A DNA stretch of 19,061 nt from contig DIST01000025.1 in NCBI GenBank assembly GCA_002421645.1, forward strand, positions 1 to 19,061, in the 5' to 3' direction. The notes under the pieces are model-generated. The model was not told where the DNA came from and did no database searches. It saw only the letters and a program-made list of their open reading frames with translations. The position numbers were made by a program, and so were the translations under genes. Below, in pieces: positions 7,347-14,014 of this stretch. Position 1 is the stretch's first letter. The number at the start of each line of letters is the position of its first letter. Origin of the DNA: Flavobacterium sp. UBA6203 (lineage in GTDB: Bacteria > Bacteroidota > Bacteroidia > Flavobacteriales > Flavobacteriaceae).

Positions 7347-8597
7347 TTACATTCCACTTCTGATTGCTTCAACAGGATCTAATTTGGAAGCAGAAATTGC
7401 AGGAATAATCCCAGAAATTAATCCAATTAATGCTGCTAATCCAGAACCTAATAACATATTGGCTGCACTCAATACAAATTCAAAATCCAATGCTGAAGAC
7501 AAAATTAAAGCTATTACCCAAACTAAAAACATACCTACTATTCCGCCAATTAAAGACAAAATAACAGCTTCAAACAAGAATTGAAACAAAATGAATTTAT
7601 TTTTAGCCCCAAGAGCTTTTTGAATTCCGATTAAGTTGGTACGTTCTTTTACCGATACGAACATGATATTAGCAATCCCAAAACCTCCCACTAAAAGCGA
7701 AAACGCACTGATAATCCAACCAATCATGTTCATTTGCCCAATGATATTATCAATAAAATCAGTAAATCCAGAAAGTACGTTTAAAAAGAAATTATCAATT
7801 TCTCCTGTTTTTAAACCTCTAAAACTTCTTAATTTCTGACGCAATTCCGCTTTAAACTCTTCAATATCAATTCCTTTTTCAGGCTTAATTAACATAGCTG
7901 GAGTTAACGCTTTACTGTTATCGCCATACATTTTTCTTAAGAAATTTACCGGAAAAAATACGGCTACGTCATTACTATCTCCAAACATACCTTGACCTTG
8001 TTTTTTCAAAACACCAATTACGGTAAAACGTTGTCCATATAAACGTACCTTTTTACCAATAGGATCACTATTTTCAAACAAGCCTGTAGCTACTTCACTT
8101 CCAATTACAATAACTGGGCTTCCTGAATTAGATTCTGATTCGTTAAACAAACGCCCTTTATCAATCTTAACCGGTTCGATATCAAAAAATTCTTCGGTTG
8201 AAGGTTTAACACGAATAGAATTAACGGTTTTTGAATCATATTTAATGCTTTCATTACGAGTAAACAAATTGAATGACATTTTATCAATTCCATTTACATT
8301 ACGTCTTAAATATTCATATTCTTCATAAGAAACATCTGGAAATTGCTCCCGTTTCCATCTTGGCACTTCAGATGGCCCGAATGAAAAACGAATTAGATAA
8401 ATCGTATTCATATCCATATCACTCAAGTCTTCCTTGATTTTTTTATCCATAGAATCTACCGCAGCCAATACCGCAATAATGGAAAAAATACCAATGGTAA
8501 CGCCTAACAACGACAAAAGTGTACGCAATTTATTGTTGCGCAACGCATTGATGGCAAAACTGAAACTTTCTGAAAGTAATCGTAAATATAAAAGCAT
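7347..8597 (-). CDS. MacB/FtsX-family ABC transporter permease
   Basis: A 416-residue permease of the type VII ABC (MacB/LolE-like) superfamily. The order of parts is typical: a first transmembrane helix at about 25-46, preceded by an amphipathic NALRNNKLRTLLSLLG segment; a large periplasmic core domain (MacB_PCD-like, about 50-285); then three helices at about 292-316, 337-366 and 382-403. The KERTNLIGIQKALGA coupling segment and the C-terminal LDPVEAIR motif are family signatures. Such permeases pair with a MacB/LolD-type ATPase to move lipoproteins or export antibiotics and peptides, but no ATPase gene adjoins it here; its partner must be elsewhere. It is the first minus-strand gene of the block, divergent from the nuclease gene, and ends 32 bp before the small membrane-protein gene. 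The substrate cannot be told from sequence. Confidence 0.93.
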   Translation of the reverse strand: MLLYLRLLSESFSFAINALRNNKLRTLLSLLGVTIGIFSIIAVLAAVDSMDKKIKEDLSDMDMNTIYLIRFSFGPSEVPRWKREQFPDVSYEEYEYLRRNVNGIDKMSFNLFTRNESIKYDSKTVNSIRVKPSTEEFFDIEPVKIDKGRLFNESESNSGSPVIVIGSEVATGLFENSDPIGKKVRLYGQRFTVIGVLKKQGQGMFGDSNDVAVFFPVNFLRKMYGDNSKALTPAMLIKPEKGIDIEEFKAELRQKLRSFRGLKTGEIDNFFLNVLSGFTDFIDNIIGQMNMIGWIISAFSLLVGGFGIANIMFVSVKERTNLIGIQKALGAKNKFILFQFLFEAVILSLIGGIVGMFLVWVIALILSSALDFEFVLSAANMLLGSGLAALIGLISGIIPAISASKLDPVEAIRSGM

Positions 8598-8730
8598 AAT
8601 ACTGAGCTATTACTAATAAGTAGAGCAACGAGGTAAAATGTTACAGTTGGAGGGAATTTATTTATATTAGAGGAAATCTATAATTTTCACTTTTTACGGG
8701 AATACGTATTTTCTTATTTAAAAAAATAAT

Positions 8731-8746
8731 TAACTTTGATATCAAA
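8731..8746 (+). promoter_or_regulatory. Promoter of the orphan nuclease gene with overlapping palindrome
   Basis: TAACTTTG at 8731-8738 matches TAnnTTTG, 33 bp before the ATG, giving a leader of about 19 nt. The perfect 12-bp palindrome TTTGATATCAAA (8735-8746) overlaps the last half of the box and the predicted start point, so it could be a repressor site. No convincing -33 TTTG is present. The remaining 8598-8730 stretch is AT-rich, and I see no clear minus-strand -7 box in it for the permease gene. Confidence 0.5.
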
Positions 8747-8763
8747 CTATAAAAAATCTCACT

Positions 8764-9780
8764 ATGCCAATCAACAAACAATTTGTTACAGTTATTAAAA
8801 AATCACTAACTAAATTTGATTTTTCAAAACTTGAAGAGAAATGTACAAATGAAGCTCAAACAAGGCAATATCTTATTGAACCAATCATCGAAATATTAGG
8901 CTACAGCAGATTAGATGATATGTTAACAGAAATAAATGCAGGTTGGGGACAAAAGAACGACAAGGCAGATATTGGATTAATTATAAAAGGTAAAAATCCA
9001 GAAATCTTAGTTGAATGTAAAAAATATGGGAAAAATTTAACCGATAAAGAAGCATCTCAATTAAATGGTTATTTCATTAACACGCCAAGTTCAAAACTTG
9101 GAATTTTAACAAATGGAATAGAATGGAGATTTTATTGTCCTGACGAATCAAACAAAGAAACAAATCTTAACGTAACACCATTCCTTGTATTAGATTTTTC
9201 AGAATTAAATGATTCGCTTTTTGAAAATCTTTCGAAATTCCACAGAAACAATATTGATATTAAGGAATTATTAGAAGAAGCTTCAGAATTTTACTTTTTA
9301 CAAGGTTTCAACGAAGCTTTCGCAACTGAATTATCAGATCCATCTGACGACTTTATCAAAGCAATTTTTAATAGAATGCATGGTAAAAGAATGACTGATA
9401 CTGTAAAAAGTAAATTGAGGAATTTAATAAACTCAAATTCAATTCAAAATGCTCTTCCAAAAGTGATTGAAGAAGAATCTAAAAATGGCAATGTTATCAT
9501 AACTACTGCAGAAGAATTGAAAATTTATCATGCAATAAAAACGATTCTTATTCATAAAAAAGAAATTGATGCTGATAGAATTTCATATAGAGACCAAAAA
9601 AATAGTTTTAATATCCTAGTTGATGACAATAATAAAAAAATTATTTGTAAAATAACTAGTTCAAAAAACAAATATTTCATTGAACTTAATGGATTAAAAT
9701 ACGAAGTTAATGGGATTGATAGTATTGTTGCGATTAAGAAACAACTCCTTGATTTCACAATGCAATATTTTCAAAAATAA
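8764..9780 (+). CDS. Orphan PD-(D/E)xK nuclease related to the HsdR N-terminal domain
   Basis: A 338-residue protein. Its first half matches the N-terminal nuclease domain of type I restriction R subunits. The catalytic pattern is complete: E39 in YLIEPII, D69 in KADIGL, E84 and K86 in ILVECKKYG, then Q99 and Y103 in QLNGYF, the QxxxY helix seen in RecB-like nucleases. GILTNGIEWRFY follows, as in the family. The C-terminal part (about 250-338, EELKIYHAIKTIL...ISYRDQKNSFNILVDDN) resembles a domain recurring in stand-alone proteins of this kind. It lacks the helicase motor of HsdR, and no HsdM or HsdS gene is nearby. It is probably a DNA-cutting or DNA-binding accessory or defence protein; its cellular role is unknown. 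It has its own promoter and terminator between housekeeping genes, consistent with insertion as a unit. Confidence 0.87.
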   Translation: MPINKQFVTVIKKSLTKFDFSKLEEKCTNEAQTRQYLIEPIIEILGYSRLDDMLTEINAGWGQKNDKADIGLIIKGKNPEILVECKKYGKNLTDKEASQLNGYFINTPSSKLGILTNGIEWRFYCPDESNKETNLNVTPFLVLDFSELNDSLFENLSKFHRNNIDIKELLEEASEFYFLQGFNEAFATELSDPSDDFIKAIFNRMHGKRMTDTVKSKLRNLINSNSIQNALPKVIEEESKNGNVIITTAEELKIYHAIKTILIHKKEIDADRISYRDQKNSFNILVDDNNKKIICKITSSKNKYFIELNGLKYEVNGIDSIVAIKKQLLDFTMQYFQK

Positions 9781-9785
9781 ATTAA

Positions 9786-9816
9786 GAAGCCACTTTTTAA
9801 GTGGTTTTCTTTTTTT
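9786..9816 (+). terminator. Rho-independent terminator after the orphan nuclease gene
   Basis: A roughly 10-bp stem (GAAGCCACTT with AAGTGGTTTT/C, two G-U pairs, 3-nt loop at 9796-9798) is followed by seven T residues. It begins six bases after the stop codon. Confidence 0.82.
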
Positions 9817-9836
9817 AAAAATCCCTTCCAATAAAG

Positions 9837-9868
9837 TTTGACTATTTTAAGAAGTATAACTACTTTTG
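9837..9868 (+). promoter_or_regulatory. purH promoter (TTTG -33 box and TACTTTTG -7 box)
   Basis: TTTG at 9837-9840 and TACTTTTG at 9861-9868 are separated by 20 bp, the best full match to the Bacteroidota housekeeping promoter in the window. Transcription should begin near 9874, giving a leader of about 90 nt before the purH ATG. Confidence 0.72.
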
Positions 9869-9873
9869 CACCA

Positions 9874-9964
9874 CGAACCCGAGGCGAGCCGAACTGTATG
9901 GAGCGTAGCGGAATAAAACAACAACACTTATCTGAGACTTATTCAGACACAACAACACAACACC
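9874..9964 (+). promoter_or_regulatory. purH 5' leader with a GC-rich island and a CA-rich tail
   Basis: About 45 nt (9872-9916) are over 55% G+C by eye in an otherwise very AT-rich region. They contain two similar words, CGAGGCGAGCCGAA and GGAGCGTAGCGGAA. The following stretch is rich in CA and contains a weak hairpin, TCTGA/TCAGA (9931-9935 with 9943-9947). An ATG at 9898 opens a 37-codon frame that overlaps the purH start and ends at 10011. The island could be a repetitive extragenic element or a structured regulatory leader; I could not fold a strong stem by eye and match no named riboswitch. Confidence 0.4.
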
Positions 9965-11497
9965 ATGAACACAACAAAAAAAATTGCTTCGGCATTGATT
10001 TCTGTATTTGACAAAAACGGTTTAGAACCTATTGTTAAAGCGCTTCACCAAAACAATGTAACGATTTATTCTACGGGCGGAACCGAAACTTTTATCAAAG
10101 ATTTAGGCATTCCGGTAGTTGCTGTAGAAGATATTACTGCTTTCCCTGAAATTTTAGGTGGAAGAGTAAAAACCTTACATCCAAAAATCTTCGGGGGTAT
10201 TTTAAACCGTCAAGACCATGCTGATGATGTGGAGCAAATGAAAGAATTCAATATTCCGCAAATCGATTTAGTGATTGTAGATTTGTATCCGTTTGAAAAA
10301 ACCGTTGCTTCTGGCGCTAGCGAACAAGATATTATTGAGAAAATTGACATCGGTGGAATTTCGTTAATCAGAGCCGCTGCTAAAAACTTCAAAGACACAG
10401 TAATTGTTCCTTCAGTTGAGCAATATGCACCATTTTTGAATTTCTACACAGAAAATAATGGCGCTACCACTTTAGAAAACAGAAAATTATTGGCTTCAAG
10501 AGCTTTTAATGTTTCTTCGCATTATGATTCGGCGATTTTTAACTACTTCAACCAAACGTTTGAAGAACCTGTTTTAAAAATCAGCGAGCAAAACGGAAAT
10601 GTATTACGTTATGGCGAAAATCCACATCAAAAAGGATTTTTCTATGGCGATTTCGATAAAATGTTTACCAAAGTTCACGGAAAAGAATTGTCTTACAACA
10701 ATTTATTAGACGTTGATGCAGCAGTAAATTTAATGAACGAATTCAAAAATGACAATCCAACTTTTGCGATTTTAAAACACAATAATGCTTGCGGTTTAGC
10801 AACCAGAAATACAATGAAAGAAGCATATTTAGATGCTTTAGCAGGCGACCCAACTTCGGCTTTTGGAGGAGTTTTAATTGCGAATGGAAAAATTGATGTA
10901 GCTACGGCTAACGAAATCAACCAATTGTTTTGCGAAGTAGTAATTGCTCCAGCATATGACCAAGAAGCGATAGATATTTTGGAAGAAAAGAAAAACCGAA
11001 TCATCTTAATCCAAAACGATGTTGAATTACCTCAAACAACCGTAAGAACTTGTTTAAACGGAGTTTTAGTTCAAGATAAAGACAATGTTACTGATTCTAA
11101 AGATCATTTAAAAACAGTTACAACAGCAGTTCCTACAGCAGAAGAGATTGAAGATTTATTATTTGCTTCAAAAATCTGTAAACACACAAAATCAAACACA
11201 ATTGTATTTGCTAAGAACAAACAATTATGTGCTTCAGGAACGGGACAAACTTCAAGAGTTGACGCTTTACGTCATGCCATTGAAAAAGCCACTTCATTTG
11301 AATTTGATTTAACAGGTGCGGTTATGGCAAGTGATGCGTTCTTCCCATTCCCAGACTGTGTTGAAATCGCAAATAAAGCTGGAATTACTGCTGTGATTCA
11401 ACCAGGAGGTTCAATAAAAGACGAATTAAGTATTAATTATTGTAATGAAAATAATATGGCAATGGTATTCACTGGAATTCGCCATTTCAAACATTAA
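9965..11497 (+). CDS. purH: Bifunctional AICAR transformylase/IMP cyclohydrolase
   Basis: PurH performs the last two steps of purine synthesis in the cytoplasm: formylation of AICAR with 10-formyltetrahydrofolate, then ring closure to IMP. The 510-residue length is typical. The N-terminal cyclohydrolase domain (about 1-195) shows SVFDKNGL, YSTGGT at 35-40, GGRVKTLHPK at 65-74 and IDIGGISLIRAAAKN. The transformylase domain starts near LRYGENPHQ (214-222). It includes the catalytic Lys-His pair K271-H272 in KHNNACGLA, SGTGQTSRVDALRHA, and a C-terminal SDAFFPFPD...QPGGS...FTGIRHFKH. It has its own promoter and a terminator after the stop, so it is probably monocistronic. The long, unusual leader suggests some control at the RNA level, which I infer and do not see directly. 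Confidence 0.98.
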   Translation: MNTTKKIASALISVFDKNGLEPIVKALHQNNVTIYSTGGTETFIKDLGIPVVAVEDITAFPEILGGRVKTLHPKIFGGILNRQDHADDVEQMKEFNIPQIDLVIVDLYPFEKTVASGASEQDIIEKIDIGGISLIRAAAKNFKDTVIVPSVEQYAPFLNFYTENNGATTLENRKLLASRAFNVSSHYDSAIFNYFNQTFEEPVLKISEQNGNVLRYGENPHQKGFFYGDFDKMFTKVHGKELSYNNLLDVDAAVNLMNEFKNDNPTFAILKHNNACGLATRNTMKEAYLDALAGDPTSAFGGVLIANGKIDVATANEINQLFCEVVIAPAYDQEAIDILEEKKNRIILIQNDVELPQTTVRTCLNGVLVQDKDNVTDSKDHLKTVTTAVPTAEEIEDLLFASKICKHTKSNTIVFAKNKQLCASGTGQTSRVDALRHAIEKATSFEFDLTGAVMASDAFFPFPDCVEIANKAGITAVIQPGGSIKDELSINYCNENNMAMVFTGIRHFKH

Positions 11498-11523
11498 AAT
11501 TTCACTTACAATCCCTATTTTAC

Positions 11524-11562
11524 AAGCGCATTAAAATATTTTATTTAATGCGCTTTTTATTT
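11524..11562 (+). terminator. Rho-independent terminator after purH
   Basis: A perfect 12-bp stem (AAGCGCATTAAA at 11524-11535 with TTTAATGCGCTT at 11544-11555), an 8-nt AT loop and a T-rich tail. The last T residues overlap the -33 box of the mreB promoter. Confidence 0.9.
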
Positions 11563-11593
11563 GTATATATTCCAGATTATTTTTATAATTTTG
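11560..11593 (+). promoter_or_regulatory. Promoter of the mreB-rodA operon
   Basis: TTTG at 11560-11563 and TAATTTTG at 11586-11593, 22 bp apart, match the Bacteroidota -33 and -7 boxes; the spacing is slightly long. Initiation near 11599 would give a leader of about 42 nt before the mreB ATG. Confidence 0.6.
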
Positions 11594-11640
11594 CGAGTTG
11601 AATACAATTATAGAAAAACCGCTAAACCCTTCTCAAAAAT

Positions 11641-12669
11641 ATGGGATTTTTTGATTTCATGACCGAGGATATCGCAATCGACCTTGGTACCGCAAATACT
11701 TTAATCATTCATAACGACAAAGTCGTGATTGATAGTCCATCTATCGTTGCAAGAGACCGAATTACTGGCAAAATTATTGCTGTAGGTAAAGAGGCCAATA
11801 TGATGCAAGGTAAAACGCATGAAAACATTAAGACCATTCGTCCTTTGAAAGATGGGGTTATTGCTGATTTTGACGCATCGGAACAAATGATAAAAATGTT
11901 TATCAAAAGTATTCCAGCACTAAAGAAAAAATTGTTTACACCAGCACTTCGTATGATAATTTGTATTCCTTCAGGAATTACAGAAGTAGAGATGCGTGCT
12001 GTAAAAGAATCGGCTGAGCGTGTTAATGGTAAAGAAGTGTATTTGATTCACGAACCTATGGCAGCAGCAATAGGTATCGGTTTAGATATTATGCAACCAA
12101 AAGGAAATATGATTGTAGATATCGGAGGTGGTACAACAGAAATTGCGGTTATCGCTTTAGGCGGAATTGTTTGTGATAAATCGGTTAAAATTGCGGGAGA
12201 CGTTTTCACAAATGATATTGTGTACTACATGAGAACACAACACAATTTATTTGTTGGAGAAACCACTGCTGAAAAAGTAAAAATTCAAATTGGAGCAGCA
12301 ACAGAAGATTTAGATAGTGCTCCAGAAGATATGTCAGTTCAAGGACGAGATTTATTAACAGGTAAACCAAAACAAGTTGATGTTTCGTACCGTGAGATTG
12401 CAAAAGCATTAGACAAATCCATTCAACGTATTGAAGATGCCGTAATGGAAACATTATCGCAAACACCACCAGAATTAGCAGCAGATATTTACAACACAGG
12501 TATCTATTTAGCAGGTGGAGGTTCAATGTTAAGAGGATTAGACAAACGAATATCATCAAAAACAGATTTACCGGTTTATATTGCCGAAGACCCATTAAGA
12601 GCCGTAGTAAGAGGAACGGGAATGGCGCTTAAAAACATAAACAAATACAAAGGAATTCTGATTAAATAA
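11641..12669 (+). CDS. mreB: Rod shape-determining actin homologue MreB
   Basis: MreB forms membrane-bound filaments that direct side-wall peptidoglycan synthesis. The 342-residue protein shows the actin-fold ATPase motifs in order: phosphate-1 loop DLGTANT (14-20), IPSGITEVEMRAV (109-121), the catalytic glutamate E138 in IHEPMAAAIG, phosphate-2 loop VDIGGGTTEIA (159-169) and the adenosine motif LAGGGSMLRGL (290-300). The MGFFDF start resembles the short amphipathic membrane-binding N-terminus of other MreB proteins. It leads a five-gene operon; mreC begins 10 bp after its stop. An internal minus-strand frame of 129 codons (12206-12595) is a shadow. Confidence 0.98.
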   Translation: MGFFDFMTEDIAIDLGTANTLIIHNDKVVIDSPSIVARDRITGKIIAVGKEANMMQGKTHENIKTIRPLKDGVIADFDASEQMIKMFIKSIPALKKKLFTPALRMIICIPSGITEVEMRAVKESAERVNGKEVYLIHEPMAAAIGIGLDIMQPKGNMIVDIGGGTTEIAVIALGGIVCDKSVKIAGDVFTNDIVYYMRTQHNLFVGETTAEKVKIQIGAATEDLDSAPEDMSVQGRDLLTGKPKQVDVSYREIAKALDKSIQRIEDAVMETLSQTPPELAADIYNTGIYLAGGGSMLRGLDKRISSKTDLPVYIAEDPLRAVVRGTGMALKNINKYKGILIK

Positions 12670-12679
12670 AAGATAGTTC

Positions 12680-13510
12680 ATGCAGCAAATAATTAATTTT
12701 ATCATAAAAAACAGCCATCGATTGCTGTTTTTGCTGCTTTTGGGCTTCTCATTTTCTTTGGTAATAAAATCGCATTCGTATCACCGCAGTGAGTATGTAA
12801 ATTCGGCTAATGCAGTAACGGGAGCCTACTATGAAAAAGTTAATGAAGTAAACGAATACTTTAGTTTAAAACAAAAAAACAAAGATTTAGCAACCGAAAA
12901 TGCTTTGCTTAAACAATTGCTTTTCAATAAAAAAGATACGATTTTAACTTCTAAAACACTATTTAGAAACGACTTAAACAATTACAATGTGGTAGTTTCT
13001 AAAGTGGTAAAAAATTCTTTTAATACCAGAGAAAATTACATCACCATAAATTCGGGAACAAATTCAGGAATTGAAGTAGATATGGGAGTTGTAAACGATA
13101 GAGGTGTTATTGGAATTATTGAAAAAACCTCGGCAAATTTTTCTACCATTCAAAGTGTATTGAACACAAAGTCTAAAATTAATGCTAAAATTAAAAACTC
13201 AAATCATTTTGGGTCTTTAATTTGGGACGGAACCAATGCTGGTTTTGCACAATTAATAGATGTGCCTAGATTAGCCTCTCTAAAACATGGCGACTCAATT
13301 GTAACGGGAGGTAATTCAGATATTTTTCCAGAAAATATTCCAATAGGAAAAATTGATAAAATATTTATTGACAAGAAAACCAATTACTATACAATTAATA
13401 TTCGATTATTTAATGACATGACAGCTCTAGGTTATGTTTATGTTATTGAAAATAAAAGAAAAAAAGAAAAAAGACAACTAGAAACATTAACTACAGCACC
13501 AAAAAAATAA
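12680..13510 (+). CDS. mreC: Rod shape-determining protein MreC
   Basis: A bitopic inner-membrane scaffold that activates PBP2 in the elongasome. Of 276 residues, about 13-30 form one transmembrane helix and about 50-82 a coiled coil (YYEKVNEVNEYFSLKQKNKD and onwards, the dimerisation region). The remainder is the two-lobed beta-domain. Family signatures include YITINSGTNSGI (120-131), GVVNDRGVIGII (136-147) and GDSIVTGGNSDIFPENIPIG (204-223). The tail after residue 257 is strongly basic and charged and is probably disordered. The mreD start codon immediately follows the stop codon. Confidence 0.95.
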   Translation: MQQIINFIIKNSHRLLFLLLLGFSFSLVIKSHSYHRSEYVNSANAVTGAYYEKVNEVNEYFSLKQKNKDLATENALLKQLLFNKKDTILTSKTLFRNDLNNYNVVVSKVVKNSFNTRENYITINSGTNSGIEVDMGVVNDRGVIGIIEKTSANFSTIQSVLNTKSKINAKIKNSNHFGSLIWDGTNAGFAQLIDVPRLASLKHGDSIVTGGNSDIFPENIPIGKIDKIFIDKKTNYYTINIRLFNDMTALGYVYVIENKRKKEKRQLETLTTAPKK

Positions 13511-14014
13511 GTGAACAATAGCGTTTTAAATACAATCCGATTTGTAGTTTTTTTACTCTTACAACTTTTAATATTCAATAATATTAATTTGTTAGGGTAT
13601 TTGAATCCTTATCCCTACGTTCTATTTATTTTATTATATCCAGTAAACAGCAATAAAAATATTTTGCTTATGGCAAGTTTTGCTATGGGTATTTTTTTGG
13701 ATATGTTTTGCAATTCGGGAGGAATTCACACAATGGCTTCTTTAATTTTGGCTTTCATAAGGCCATCATTGTTTAAATTTGCTTTTGGATTAAGTTACGA
13801 ATATCAGACTGTAAAAATCGCAGATAAAATTTCTCCAGAGCGAATCACATTACTTTTATTAGCCATCTTTGTTCATCATTTTATTTTATTCTTTTTTGAA
13901 TATTTCCGATTTGATTTAATTTTCACTATTTTGACACGTACACTTTTTGGTACACTATTTACGTTTACTATTTGTTTACTAATCATTTATATCATTAAGC
14001 CAAGTAAGCGATGA
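13511..14014 (+). CDS. mreD: Rod shape-determining membrane protein MreD, GTG start
   Basis: A 167-residue, almost entirely hydrophobic inner-membrane protein with five or six predicted helices (about 8-28, 34-48, 50-68, 72-90, 112-130, 136-162) and a basic C-terminus, as expected for MreD, the least conserved member of the complex. Its identity rests largely on position between mreC and mrdA plus this topology. LGYLNPYPYVLFILLYP near 28-44 is typical of Bacteroidota MreD. It starts at GTG with zero spacing from mreC and overlaps mrdA by four bases (ATGA), so translation of the three is probably coupled. Confidence 0.93.
   Translation: MNNSVLNTIRFVVFLLLQLLIFNNINLLGYLNPYPYVLFILLYPVNSNKNILLMASFAMGIFLDMFCNSGGIHTMASLILAFIRPSLFKFAFGLSYEYQTVKIADKISPERITLLLLAIFVHHFILFFFEYFRFDLIFTILTRTLFGTLFTFTICLLIIYIIKPSKR

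Noticed and set aside
7303..7584. 93-codon plus-strand frame across the permease and small-protein genes
   Set aside because: Antisense to the well-supported permease C-terminus; asparagine- and isoleucine-rich shadow sequence.
8764..9780. Complete type I restriction-modification system
   Set aside because: Only the HsdR N-terminal-type nuclease is present; there is no helicase region, HsdM or HsdS in the window.
10693..11004. 103-codon minus-strand frame inside purH
   Set aside because: Antisense shadow of a conserved enzyme with no recognisable domain.
12206..12595. 129-codon minus-strand frame inside mreB
   Set aside because: It is antisense to a highly conserved gene and has a leucine/cysteine-rich composition produced by the reverse frame; no independent coding evidence.
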